A stretch of DNA of 64,000 bases from Pusillimonas sp. DMV24BSW_D (GTDB taxonomy: Bacteria; Pseudomonadota; Gammaproteobacteria; Burkholderiales; Burkholderiaceae_B). The notes below the pieces were generated by a model. It saw only the letters and a program-made list of their open reading frames with translations. It searched no databases and was not told the DNA's origin. The stretch covers positions 310,001 to 374,000 of the forward strand of contig NZ_CP049990.1 in assembly GCF_011388195.1 (NCBI RefSeq), read 5' to 3'. A program made the position numbers and the translations under genes. This document shows, in pieces, positions 19,501-27,662 of the stretch. Numbering within the stretch: position 1 is the stretch's first letter; every line of letters starts with the position of its first letter.

Positions 19501-19648
19501 AGGCGTAAACCACCTAGGCACGCACGGACGCTGGGCCTTTGCCGAGTTCGGTGACGTATACGAAATGCAAGAAAACTTCGCCAAAAAGATAGAGGCACAG
19601 TTCAACCACATGATCGAAACGGCTGCGCCGGGAAACAAGGAATACTGA
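16544..19648 (+). CDS. Type III-like restriction helicase-nuclease (Res subunit, BPTD_3080-like)
   Basis: This is the ATP-dependent DNA-translocating and cleaving subunit of a restriction-modification pair. The GTG at 16544 follows an AGGGGA site. The 1034-residue product has Walker A ATGAGKT near 181-187, DEAHH near 318, a DLSATPFF motif III near 370 and a late helicase motif with QVIGRALRR. A C-terminal PD-(D/E)xK nuclease follows: IPDFIV (Asp about 944) and IVEIKGYRR (Glu about 964, Lys about 966). An acidic insert (residues 330-350) follows the DEAH motif. The methyltransferase gene starts 1 bp after the stop. I assign it to the type III-like group often annotated as BPTD_3080-family; the exact family is from memory. 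Confidence 0.82.
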   Translation: MPDKGTKEVSDQFFKQPILNSPYSYPSQHWELDNKGQPTQKIVGSRRASSFISPIPKPRRGRGEQATLGLDEIENLADDQQRYQHSELINAVRREVDAWRRLPPSQWRVTPETARLLEHWRNHKFMGVRPFFCQVEAAETAIWLTEVAPQLGKNGGRFLDHLRKVSDDANPGLLRLALKLATGAGKTTVMAMLIAWQTVNAVRHPQSKKFTRGFLLVAPGLTIKDRLRVLLPNDADSYYGNREIVPREMLPDLDKAKIVITNYHAFKLRERMELSKGGRRLLQGRTGGELNTLETEGQMLQRVMPELMGMKNILAINDEAHHCYREKPHAAEDDKDLDKDQKAEAEENNEAARLWISGLEAVNRKLGLQQVFDLSATPFFLAGSGYVEGTLFPWTMSDFSLMDAIECGIVKLPRVPVADNIPGADMPIYRELWKHIGKKMPKKGRGKNAQLDPLAIPVELQTALEALYGHYRKTYEAWKQAGINVPPCFIVVCNNTATSKLVFDYISGFERTNEDGSIARVPGRLELFRNFDEHGEPLARPNTLLIDSEQLESGEALDDNFRAMAADEIERFKREIIERTGDRRQAENLSDSELLREVMNTVGKQDRLGEQIRCVVSVSMLTEGWDANTVTHILGVRAFGTQLLCEQVIGRALRRQSYDLNEQGLFDVEYADIFGIPFDFTAKPVVVTPPKPRETITVKALRPERDHLEIQFPRVQGYRVELPEEQLEAEFNDDHHLTLTPDMVGATKTHNAGIIGEAVELDIKHLGDVRQSTLLMELTKHLLFQHWRDQSQDAPIALFGQLKRIVRQWLDECLECKGGTYPAQLMYCELADMACERITKGITAKELEKGRQIKAILDPFNPTGSTEHVRFNTSRPSSDRWETIGVHNQPKNQVNWVILDSGWESEFCRVAESHPKVLAYTKNHNLGLEVPYRFGSANRIYIPDFIVQVDDGCGKEDPLNLIVEIKGYRREDAKEKKSTMDTYWIPGVNHLGTHGRWAFAEFGDVYEMQENFAKKIEAQFNHMIETAAPGNKEY

Positions 19649-19649
19649 A

Positions 19650-22565
19650 ATGGCGACCAAGAAAATGCAAACACCCAGCAAGAGTATCGAGCAGATCACG
19701 CACACTGAAGCCAAGCGCAAGAACATTCCGACGGTGGAGCACCAGTCGGTGATGCAACACCACGAACAGGCACCGATTCAGGTGACATACCCCCGCGCCA
19801 ATCGACAATGGTTAGACGAGTTATGCGCCTTGCACGACACGGGCAAGATGTCCCTAGAATTCCAGCAGCGCCTTAACCGCGACCTTGATCCGCAACTTAT
19901 CTGGCGTGGCAAAGATCAGCAAGACTGGTCAGACCTGGTCGTCAACGCGCCGCCGCTGTACATCCAGGAGAAGGTAAAACCCAAGGTGCTAATCGACGAG
20001 CTGCGCCGTCAGAGCGAAGCTGCTGCGCCGCAGCCCGAAACGCTCGACTTGTTCGGCGATTTCAACGGCCTACCCGAAGGTGTGGACCGCACCGAGTTTT
20101 ACCAGCACGAAGGCCATTGGCAGAACCGGATGATTCTGGGCGACAGTCTGCAGGTAATGGGTTCGCTGGCCGAACGCGAGGGGCTGCGCGGTAAGGTTCA
20201 GTGCATTTATTTCGATCCGCCGTACGGGATCAAATTCAACAGCAACTTCCAGTGGTCGACTACCAGCCGTGACGTGAAAGACGGCAACGCTCAGCACATC
20301 ACACGCGAGCCAGAGCAGGTCAAGGCGTTCCGGGATACCTGGCGCGACGGCATCCATTCGTATCTCACGTATTTGCGCGACCGACTAATGGTAGCGCGGG
20401 ATTTGTTGACCGAAAGCGGCTCCATCTTCCTGCAGATTGGTGATGAGAATGTCCATCGGGTTCGTGCCTTGATGGATGAGGTTTTTGGCGAAGACAATTT
20501 TGTTGCTCAGATAACTCTCACGAAAGCAGCCTCTCAAAGTTCAGAATTGCTTGCGGGTGTGAACGATTACATAGTCTGGTTTTCACGAGACATCACGAAG
20601 GTCAAGTATCGCCCGCTTTTTGTGGAACGACCGCCGATAGACAATCCGACACACCGATACATATGCGTTGAAGATGAAAATGACCTAATCCACGACTTGA
20701 GCCTTAAGCAGAAGCTAGGTCAAGCTCCGATTCCGGACGGAAAATTCCTTCGGATGGTGACCTTGACGTCACAGACCGGCTCTGACTCGTCGCGCTTCTC
20801 CGTGGATTATGCGGGGCGTAGCTACACTCCGCCTGGAGCTCGTGGTTGGTCAACGGGCCGTGAAGGTATACGACGCGTGGAAAAAGCAGGTCGTATGTGG
20901 GCGGTTGGAACCACACTGATGTGGAAAAACTATCATGCGGACTATCCATACAAGCCGCGAGTTTCTCTTTGGGACGACATCAGGTCAAGTGGTTTTGGCT
21001 CTGAGAAAATCTACATTGTGCAGACTCAACCGGAGGCAATCCAGCGCTGTCTTTTAATGACGACGGATCCTGGCGATTTGGTGCTTGACCCAACTTGCGG
21101 TTCCGGCACCACAGCCTATGTCGCCGAACAGTGGGGCCGCCGATGGGTCACAATCGACACTTCGCGCGTAGCACTGGCGCTGGCTCGCGCCCGCATAATG
21201 GGCGCACGCTACTCGTTTTACCTACTCGCCGACTCCCGCGAAGGCCAGCAGAAGGAAGCCGAAGTCACCCGGAGTGTACCGTCCAGCCAACCCGTATACA
21301 ACAACATCATTCACGGGTTCGTGTATGAGCGCGTACCGCATATCACCCTCAAATCCATCGCCAACAACACCGAGATTGATGTCATCTGGGACACCTACCA
21401 GGCCGAGCTGGAACTACTGCGCGAACGGCTCAACGCAGCGTTGAAAATGACCTGGCAAGAATGGGAAATTCCACGCATGGCTGACGCGAAGTGGAATGAT
21501 ACGGCCAAAAAACTACACACAGACTGGTGGCAGCAACGCATCGCTCGGCAGAAGGAAATAGATGCTTCCATCGCCGCTAAGGCCGAGTTTGAATTTCTCT
21601 ATGACAAACCCTACGAGGACAAAAAGCGTGTGCGTGTGGCCGGTCCGTTTACCGTTGAGTCGCTGTCGCCGCACCGCGTGCTGGGCGTGGACGAGGAAGA
21701 CAACCTAATTGACCATGTGGCAGAGACCCAAGCGGAATATGGTCAGGATTTCGCCAGTTTGATTCTGGCCAACCTGCGCACCGCTGGTGTGCAGCAGGCA
21801 CGCAAAGCCGACAAGATCGAATTCACCTCATTGGAACCGTGGCCCGGCGAACTAATTTGCGCCGAAGGCCGCTATTTGGAGAACGGAAAAGTACAACGTG
21901 CCGGCATTATGATCGGCCCAGAGTTCGGCACTGTTACCCGTGCTGACCTCGTCGATGCTGCCCGCGAGGCTGGCGATGCCAACTTCGATGTACTCATCGC
22001 TTGCGCTTTCAACTACGACGCACCCGCCAGTGAATTCAGCAAACTGGGCCGCATCAATGTGCTCAAGGCACGCATGAACGCCGACCTCCACATGGCCGAA
22101 GACTTGAAGAACACCGGCAAGGGCAACCTCTTCGTGATCTTTGGCGAGCCGGATGTGGACGTGCTAGACATCCAGGGGCGCAGCATCCGCCGTTACGACG
22201 GCAAGCGCGACGTCATCGATGTACCAGCAGATGGGCAACTAGTGGTGCGCATCAACGGCGTAGACGTGTTCCACCCCAGCACCGGCGAAGTACGCAGCGA
22301 CGGAGCAGAAGGCATTGCCTGTTGGTTCCTTGACACCGACTACAACGAAGAGTCCTTCTTCGTCCGTCACGCCTACTTCCTCGGCGCAAACGATCCATAC
22401 AAGGCGCTTAAGACCACGCTCAAGGCTGAAATCGACGCTGATGCTTGGGCGACGCTCAACTCCGACATTTCGCGTCCGTTCCCGAAACCCAGCAATGGGC
22501 GGTTTGCAGTAAAAGTCATCAATCACTTGGGAGATGAGGTAATGAAAGTTTTTCGGGTGAGCTAA
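19650..22565 (+). CDS. Type III-like site-specific DNA methyltransferase (Mod subunit)
   Basis: This 971-residue protein should methylate adenine N6 at the sequence cut by the preceding Res subunit. The catalytic motif IV is FDPPYG near 188-193 and the S-adenosylmethionine motif I is LDPTCGSGTTAYVA near 478, the order of beta-class (type III Mod) enzymes. The 180 residues before DPPY and about 450 after motif I are unusually long, so target recognition and Res contacts are probably in these extensions. GC content dips in the target-recognition part (about 20.5-21.1 kb), consistent with a swapped specificity segment. The OLD nuclease gene follows after about 40 bp. Confidence 0.85.
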   Translation: MATKKMQTPSKSIEQITHTEAKRKNIPTVEHQSVMQHHEQAPIQVTYPRANRQWLDELCALHDTGKMSLEFQQRLNRDLDPQLIWRGKDQQDWSDLVVNAPPLYIQEKVKPKVLIDELRRQSEAAAPQPETLDLFGDFNGLPEGVDRTEFYQHEGHWQNRMILGDSLQVMGSLAEREGLRGKVQCIYFDPPYGIKFNSNFQWSTTSRDVKDGNAQHITREPEQVKAFRDTWRDGIHSYLTYLRDRLMVARDLLTESGSIFLQIGDENVHRVRALMDEVFGEDNFVAQITLTKAASQSSELLAGVNDYIVWFSRDITKVKYRPLFVERPPIDNPTHRYICVEDENDLIHDLSLKQKLGQAPIPDGKFLRMVTLTSQTGSDSSRFSVDYAGRSYTPPGARGWSTGREGIRRVEKAGRMWAVGTTLMWKNYHADYPYKPRVSLWDDIRSSGFGSEKIYIVQTQPEAIQRCLLMTTDPGDLVLDPTCGSGTTAYVAEQWGRRWVTIDTSRVALALARARIMGARYSFYLLADSREGQQKEAEVTRSVPSSQPVYNNIIHGFVYERVPHITLKSIANNTEIDVIWDTYQAELELLRERLNAALKMTWQEWEIPRMADAKWNDTAKKLHTDWWQQRIARQKEIDASIAAKAEFEFLYDKPYEDKKRVRVAGPFTVESLSPHRVLGVDEEDNLIDHVAETQAEYGQDFASLILANLRTAGVQQARKADKIEFTSLEPWPGELICAEGRYLENGKVQRAGIMIGPEFGTVTRADLVDAAREAGDANFDVLIACAFNYDAPASEFSKLGRINVLKARMNADLHMAEDLKNTGKGNLFVIFGEPDVDVLDIQGRSIRRYDGKRDVIDVPADGQLVVRINGVDVFHPSTGEVRSDGAEGIACWFLDTDYNEESFFVRHAYFLGANDPYKALKTTLKAEIDADAWATLNSDISRPFPKPSNGRFAVKVINHLGDEVMKVFRVS

Positions 22566-22607
22566 AGCCAAATGTAATGCATATTCAATCAAATGGGCGG
22601 GGACCAC

Positions 22608-24497
22608 ATGCCTAAGATCAATAAGTTTATTATCGAAAATTTCAAGGGTATTGAAAAAGCTGAGATTGATCTTGAGAGAAAATCAGCCAGTCCAGTTTTG
22701 ACGTTAATTGGACTCAACGAAAGTGGTAAAACAACCATCCTCGAAGCGCTTTCGCATTTTATTACTGGTGATAGGTCGGTTTCCAGCTTGTTTGATGGGC
22801 CTTATGCCAAAGCCACAGGCTTAGGTTTGATTCCAATGCACCGCAAGGCTGCATTCACCGGGAAGATCAAGATTGGCGCTGAAATATCTTTAAGCGAGGA
22901 GGATATTGAAACGCTTCAGGAGCTGGCCAAAAAATTCAATCTAATCCTCGACTCAGCCCCTTTACGAAACCCGATTAAAGCCATAAGAACATTTTCCTTC
23001 GAGGACAGCACCTTAAAGAACAACAATAGTTTTTGGACTATCCCTTTACACGCAAAAAAGCTCAGAGGGAAAAAGTTCTCGGAATACCAGCGACCGAAGG
23101 ACAGCGATGAGGACGATCTTTGGCTGGATTGCGTCAACCTCATAGAAGATCGTCTCCAGCAAGTTTCCTACTTTCCAACTTTTCTTGTAGACATGCCAGC
23201 AAGAATCTACTTGCAGGAGCATCAGGATGAAAGTGCTCAGAACCGACACTACCGGTTTGTCCTTCAGGACATCCTTGATAGTCTGGATGAAGGGTTGTCA
23301 CTAGAAAAACATGTTGCACAACGAATTCAGGACTACAAGGAAAGCCAGAAAACCGCCACCTGGCTATCGATGTTTTTTGGTAGTCCGAGCAAGACGCCGA
23401 TAGACTCAGTATTCCAAAAAATTTCCAGTGCAATTACAAAGGAAGTAATCGGGAGTTGGCAACGAGTTTTTCAACGCGCCATCTCTGCAAAGTCCATTTC
23501 CATTGACTGGAACGTCGATGCTGAAAAAGGTGATCTTCCGTACGCCACTTTCCACGTTTCGGATGGCGAATCTAAATACGCCATCAATGAGCGATCCCTA
23601 GGCTTTCGTTGGTTCTTTTCATTCCTTCTCTTCACCGGATTTAGTAACGGGAAAAAGCGTAAGACTATCTTTATTTTTGATGAGCCTGCAGCCAACCTTC
23701 ATGCAAAAGCTCAGGCAGAGCTGTTAACCAGTTTTTCGAAGATAGCATCGGATGGAAATAAGATTATCTATTCCACCCATAGTCATCACATGATTAACCC
23801 ACGATGGCTCGGCGCGGCTTACATCGTGGAGAATGCCGCACTTGATTATGACAGTTCGGATAACTTCGGTTTAGACACCAAACCAACGAATATTACCGCT
23901 ACGCCTTACCGCCAATTTGTATCCAGTTTCCCAACGCGATCAAGCTACTTCCAGCCTGTCATCGAGAAGCTTGAGTATATCCCACCGGAGATCGTGGGTT
24001 CAGCGCCATATTTAATAGTCGAAGGGATTTCCGACTTTTACGCTCTTACGCTCGCCAAGCGCATTGCCGGTAAAACATATTCCTTCAATGTGCTTCCGGG
24101 ATCTGGTTCTGGGTCATCAGGCCCTGTGTTGAGCCAGCTACTGGCTCAAGGCCAAGAATTTGTTTTGCTTCTCGATGACGACTCGGAAGGAAAGAAGGCG
24201 GTAGCCAAGTATGCGGATGAATGGTTCATCGGTCCAGACAATCTCATGACGTTAAAGTCTGTTGATGAGTCTTTTGGAGGAATGGCTATGGAGAAGCTGC
24301 TTGGTAATGAAACCATCGAACTCATTCAGAGCCACCTCGAAATCCCGCGCCCCCCCAGCAAGAAGCAAATCGGCTGGTATTTGGCGGAGTCGAACGCTGC
24401 GTCTGGTGATGTGACAGACAGACTGCCTCAATCAGCCATTGAAAAATTAGTTGACATTCTCGACCACTTCGAAATTTCATTTACTAAGACAGCATGA
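22608..24497 (+). CDS. OLD-family ATPase with TOPRIM nuclease domain
   Basis: The ATG at 22608 (MPKINKFIIENF) has a GGGGA site upstream and gives 629 residues. The ABC-type ATPase has Walker A LNESGKT near 36-42 and the Walker B/D-loop segment FIFDEPAANLHAKAQ near 355. The TOPRIM nuclease has LIVEGISDFYAL (catalytic Glu near 470) and LLLDDDSEGKKAV (Asp cluster near 522). This is the architecture of OLD nucleases and GajA of Gabija. The next gene is a UvrD-like helicase that overlaps by 4 bp, the GajA-GajB arrangement. GC content is lower than in the flanking methyltransferase and helicase genes, suggesting a separate origin. Confidence 0.85.
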   Translation: MPKINKFIIENFKGIEKAEIDLERKSASPVLTLIGLNESGKTTILEALSHFITGDRSVSSLFDGPYAKATGLGLIPMHRKAAFTGKIKIGAEISLSEEDIETLQELAKKFNLILDSAPLRNPIKAIRTFSFEDSTLKNNNSFWTIPLHAKKLRGKKFSEYQRPKDSDEDDLWLDCVNLIEDRLQQVSYFPTFLVDMPARIYLQEHQDESAQNRHYRFVLQDILDSLDEGLSLEKHVAQRIQDYKESQKTATWLSMFFGSPSKTPIDSVFQKISSAITKEVIGSWQRVFQRAISAKSISIDWNVDAEKGDLPYATFHVSDGESKYAINERSLGFRWFFSFLLFTGFSNGKKRKTIFIFDEPAANLHAKAQAELLTSFSKIASDGNKIIYSTHSHHMINPRWLGAAYIVENAALDYDSSDNFGLDTKPTNITATPYRQFVSSFPTRSSYFQPVIEKLEYIPPEIVGSAPYLIVEGISDFYALTLAKRIAGKTYSFNVLPGSGSGSSGPVLSQLLAQGQEFVLLLDDDSEGKKAVAKYADEWFIGPDNLMTLKSVDESFGGMAMEKLLGNETIELIQSHLEIPRPPSKKQIGWYLAESNAASGDVTDRLPQSAIEKLVDILDHFEISFTKTA

Positions 24498-26575
24498 TGG
24501 AATTCCGTATTGCCGATACTTTTACCATTAGCCTTGCGCGCCTGACAGGTGACGAGCAGAAGGCTGCAAAGACCACTGCGTTCGATTTGCAGCTTGACCC
24601 GACGGGCAATGGCATGAGCTTCCACAAGCTCGACCGGGCTAGAGATCCGAATTTCTGGTCAGTGCGGGTCAATCGCGACATCCGCCTAATCGTTCACAAA
24701 ACTACCGGCAGCCTGCTTCTATGCTACGTTGATCACCATGACAAGGCCTACCAGTGGGCAAAGCGGCGCAAGCTGCAAGTGCATCCCACGACAGGCGCAG
24801 CACAACTGGTCGAAATACGTGAGCGTGTCGAGGAAATCCTTGTTCCGAAGTACGTGGATGACAGCAGGCCGTTCAAGCAGCAGAAGCCAAAACTGTTCCT
24901 GCAATACAGCGATACGCAACTGCTAGCCTATGGCGTACCGCAGGAATGGCTAGCCGATGTAAAGGCCACCGATGAGGACTCACTGCTGGAACTAGCCGAT
25001 CACCTGCCCGGCGAAGCTGCTGAAGCTTTGCTTGAACTGGCAACCGGTGGAACGCCCGCATTGCCCGAAATAGCAAGTAAGGGTGATGATCCGTTCCTGC
25101 ACCCGGATGCACAACGCCGTTTCCGCGTCATATCCGATATGGACGAACTGGCCCGCGCCCTGGAATATCCGTGGGACAAGTGGACGGTGTTCCTCCATCC
25201 GGCGCAGCGTCAGCTGGTCGAACGCCATTACAACGGCGCGGCGCGCGTCTCAGGCTCAGCAGGTACAGGCAAGACGGTAGTGGCTTTGCACCGAGCCGTG
25301 CATTTAGCACGGGAGGACGAAGACGCGCGTGTACTGCTTTCCACGTTTTCAGAAACACTAGCCAACGCACTACAGGGTAATTTGTACCGACTAATCTGGA
25401 ACACCCCAAAGCTCGGCGAACGTATCGATGTGCTCGCGATGGATGCCATAGGCATTCGTCTGTATTCGGCGGAGTTTGGCAAGCCGGCACTCACTAGCTG
25501 CGATGAAATTTCTACACTGTTGAAGGCCGCTGCCACCCAGGTGGATGGCCTAAAAGCGAATACCGCGTTCCTGGTATCTGAATGGAATGATGTGGTGGAC
25601 GCTTGGCAAATTGACAGTTGGGAGGCCTATCGCGACGCGAAACGGCTAGGCCGCAAGACACGCCTGCCGGAAACGCAGCGCGCCTTGTACTGGCGAGTGT
25701 TTTCCACCGTAAAGGAGCAATTGAAACTGGCTGGCAAGATCTCCGCGCCGGAAATGTTTGCCAAGCTGGCAGGAGCTATGCTCAAACGCAAGCATCCCGT
25801 ATTTGATTACATCGTAGTGGACGAAGCGCAGGACATCGGAGTGCAGCAATTGCGCTTTCTTGCTGCGATTGCCGCCAACCGGTCTAATTCCCTGTTCTTC
25901 GCTGGTGATCTCGGCCAACGCATCTTCCAGACGCCATTCTCATGGAAATCCTTGGGTGTGGATGTGCGGGGTCGCTCACGAACGCTCAAGATCAATTACC
26001 GCACATCACACCAGATTCGTTCGCAGGCCGACCGGTTGCTTGGCCCAGAAGTATCCGATGTAGACGGAAATGTCGAAAGCCGTAAGGGCACGATTTCTGT
26101 GTTCAATGGGCCGGAACCGGTCATCTGCAGTTACGCCGATGTCGAGGCGGAAATCCAAGCCGTCGGCGTGTGGTTGAAGCAATGCAACATCAGCGGCGTA
26201 TTGCCGCAGGAAATCGGCGTCTTCATCCGATCCGAAAACGAACTCTCACGCGCACAGGCAGCAGTAAAGGCCGCTGGCTTGCAGGGACGCGTGCTCGGCA
26301 AAGACATGGCGACGGAAGAGGGTTTCATCAGCATTACCACCATGCACCTGGCAAAGGGCATGGAATTCCGTGTGGTTGCTGTGATGGCCTGTGATGATGA
26401 AATTATTCCTTCACAAGCGCGAATCGACACTGCCGCCGATGAAGCCGAATTGACTGAAATCTACAACACTGAGCGCCAGTTACTGTACGTGGCATGCACC
26501 CGCGCACGTGATCAATTGCATGTCTCCGCGGTGACGCCGGAGTCGGAATTCCTGCAGGATATGATGCAAAAGTAG
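24494..26575 (+). CDS. RelE-like domain fused to UvrD/Rep-type helicase
   Basis: This 693-residue protein starts inside the stop of the OLD gene (ATGATGG). Residues 1-110 resemble the RelE/ParE toxin fold (FWSVRVNRDIRLIVHK, CYVDHHDKAYQWAKRRK). A linker follows, then a superfamily 1 helicase: GSAGTGKT near 254-261, Walker B VVDEAQDIG near 440, QRIFQTPFSWKSLG, a NYRTSHQIR motif near 500, and late motifs TTMHLAKGMEFRVV and YVACTRARDQLHV. The helicase resembles GajB but is longer because of the toxin-like N-terminus. Whether that part is an RNase, a gyrase poison or a structural module is not visible. Confidence 0.82.
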   Translation: MMEFRIADTFTISLARLTGDEQKAAKTTAFDLQLDPTGNGMSFHKLDRARDPNFWSVRVNRDIRLIVHKTTGSLLLCYVDHHDKAYQWAKRRKLQVHPTTGAAQLVEIRERVEEILVPKYVDDSRPFKQQKPKLFLQYSDTQLLAYGVPQEWLADVKATDEDSLLELADHLPGEAAEALLELATGGTPALPEIASKGDDPFLHPDAQRRFRVISDMDELARALEYPWDKWTVFLHPAQRQLVERHYNGAARVSGSAGTGKTVVALHRAVHLAREDEDARVLLSTFSETLANALQGNLYRLIWNTPKLGERIDVLAMDAIGIRLYSAEFGKPALTSCDEISTLLKAAATQVDGLKANTAFLVSEWNDVVDAWQIDSWEAYRDAKRLGRKTRLPETQRALYWRVFSTVKEQLKLAGKISAPEMFAKLAGAMLKRKHPVFDYIVVDEAQDIGVQQLRFLAAIAANRSNSLFFAGDLGQRIFQTPFSWKSLGVDVRGRSRTLKINYRTSHQIRSQADRLLGPEVSDVDGNVESRKGTISVFNGPEPVICSYADVEAEIQAVGVWLKQCNISGVLPQEIGVFIRSENELSRAQAAVKAAGLQGRVLGKDMATEEGFISITTMHLAKGMEFRVVAVMACDDEIIPSQARIDTAADEAELTEIYNTERQLLYVACTRARDQLHVSAVTPESEFLQDMMQK

Positions 26576-26600
26576 TAGTCGCTGCAGGTCGATTCATCTC

Positions 26601-26632
26601 TGCACTACCCGCACCGAAGCGCGGGTAGTGCA
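26601..26632. terminator. Perfect 12-bp hairpin between the defence operon and klcA
   Basis: TGCACTACCCGC (26601-26612) pairs exactly with GCGGGTAGTGCA (26621-26632) around an 8-base loop. It lies between two convergent genes and has no T-run, so it may work as a bidirectional terminator or merely protect transcript ends. Confidence 0.6.
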
Positions 26633-26636
26633 TACA

Positions 26637-27065
26637 TCAATCGATAGCTCGCCAGATCAGACTCGATTCTGGATGCTGATCCACATACTGACGCAGCCCG
26701 TGATATCTCTCGATCAGCATATCCTCATGCGTGATGGCGATCAGATGGTTGAGGCCATAAAATGTTGCCACAATACCCGCCGCATCAGCCGACATTTCGC
26801 CGTCAAAGAAGTTGTTGGCCCATACAAGACGCAACCTCGATTCAATATAGGGTGCCATGTAAAAAGCCCCGTTGGACAGCCAGTAATAGTGCCAATAACC
26901 GCCCTGGTAGTCGGAAGACAACTCGCGCAGCCAGCTGAATACTAGCATCTCCCCTCGCAGGTATTGAGTGCCAAAGGCGCTCGGTAAAAAGTCCATACGC
27001 TTCTCATCTTCAACACGCTTTGCTGTGATGAGGGTGGATTCGGTTTCGACGTTGATGTTAGACAT
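26637..27065 (-). CDS. klcA: KlcA/ArdB-type antirestriction protein
   Basis: The start at 27065 (MSNINVETES) has a GGAGAG site and gives 142 residues, the normal KlcA length; an upstream in-frame ATG is less likely. Conserved KlcA/ArdB features include RMDFLPSAFGTQYLRGEM, YQGGYWHYYWLSNGAFYMAP and VWANNFFDGEMSADAAGI. These proteins block type I restriction enzymes inside the cell, without acting as a simple DNA mimic. Its place beside an intact type III-like system and broken type I genes fits plasmid or ICE ancestry of this segment. Confidence 0.88.
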   Translation of the reverse strand: MSNINVETESTLITAKRVEDEKRMDFLPSAFGTQYLRGEMLVFSWLRELSSDYQGGYWHYYWLSNGAFYMAPYIESRLRLVWANNFFDGEMSADAAGIVATFYGLNHLIAITHEDMLIERYHGLRQYVDQHPESSLIWRAID

Positions 27066-27545
27066 GATGCTCTCCAGTGTTCGGGGCGGGATTGCCCGGA
27101 ACCCCGATGGCATGGCGCAGCGCAGGTATCAAGGGTCGAAGACGGCCAACGGCCGCAAGCGGCGCCCACGGCGGCGCGTAGCCCTTGAAACCGAGAACGG
27201 CATGACACAATGGCCGGGAGCAAGACAGCCCCACAGTGCCACTTGGTTTTGCGTGAGGGATGGAAGCCCGCAGGGGTGAGACGCCGAAGGTGGCTTGATG
27301 CGAAGCACGACAACCCGGCCCGGAGCCGACAGGCGCAGGGGCACGCCCAGGTTTATCCACATATTCTGTGAACAAGGCTGTGGGCAATCCGCGTAGTTTC
27401 CATCACAGGCCTTACCAGCTGTGCGATACGGCTAAACCGGACAACATATACCCAGCCTGACGGTCGTGTGCAAATCAGTCACAATTAGCGGAATGGCTGG
27501 CACGTTTGCAGCAATACCCACCCACTGAGAACACAAAGGGATGAT
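27066..27545. other. Upstream region of klcA, ICE/plasmid-like non-coding DNA
   Basis: No gene is supported here. The stretch carries the right copy of the direct repeat and GC-rich sequence like that found upstream of antirestriction genes on integrative elements. The klcA promoter should lie near 27070-27120. Confidence 0.4.
27292..27375 (+). repeat. Direct repeat, right copy
   Basis: This is the counterpart of 16166-16249 in the same orientation. Together the copies bracket the restriction operon plus klcA (about 11 kb). The right copy runs on into TTCTGTGAACAAGGC. Confidence 0.6.
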
Positions 27546-27662
27546 ATGAAACAGATTCAACCTGATCTCTGGGAAACCGAAGTCGAAAAGCCTTTCCCCG
27601 GCCTGACCACCCATGCCTACCTGTTGACCCGCGACGAAGGCAACATACTCTTCTACAACACT
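27546..27662 (+). pseudogene. 5' remnant of a metallo-beta-lactamase-fold hydrolase gene
   Basis: From the ATG the first 39 codons read like the N-terminus of an MBL-fold hydrolase ([18 protein letters not shown], then THAYLLTRD and NILFYNT). The match ends abruptly at about 27662, where the DNA becomes the antisense of hsdM. The frame runs on to 27761 only as a chimera. The metal-binding HxHxDH motif is absent, so no active enzyme can be made. Confidence 0.6.

Noticed and set aside
22608-26575. A plain Gabija system
   Set aside because: The helicase carries an added RelE-like domain and both genes are in one operon with Res/Mod, so it is reported as Gabija-like within a larger unit.
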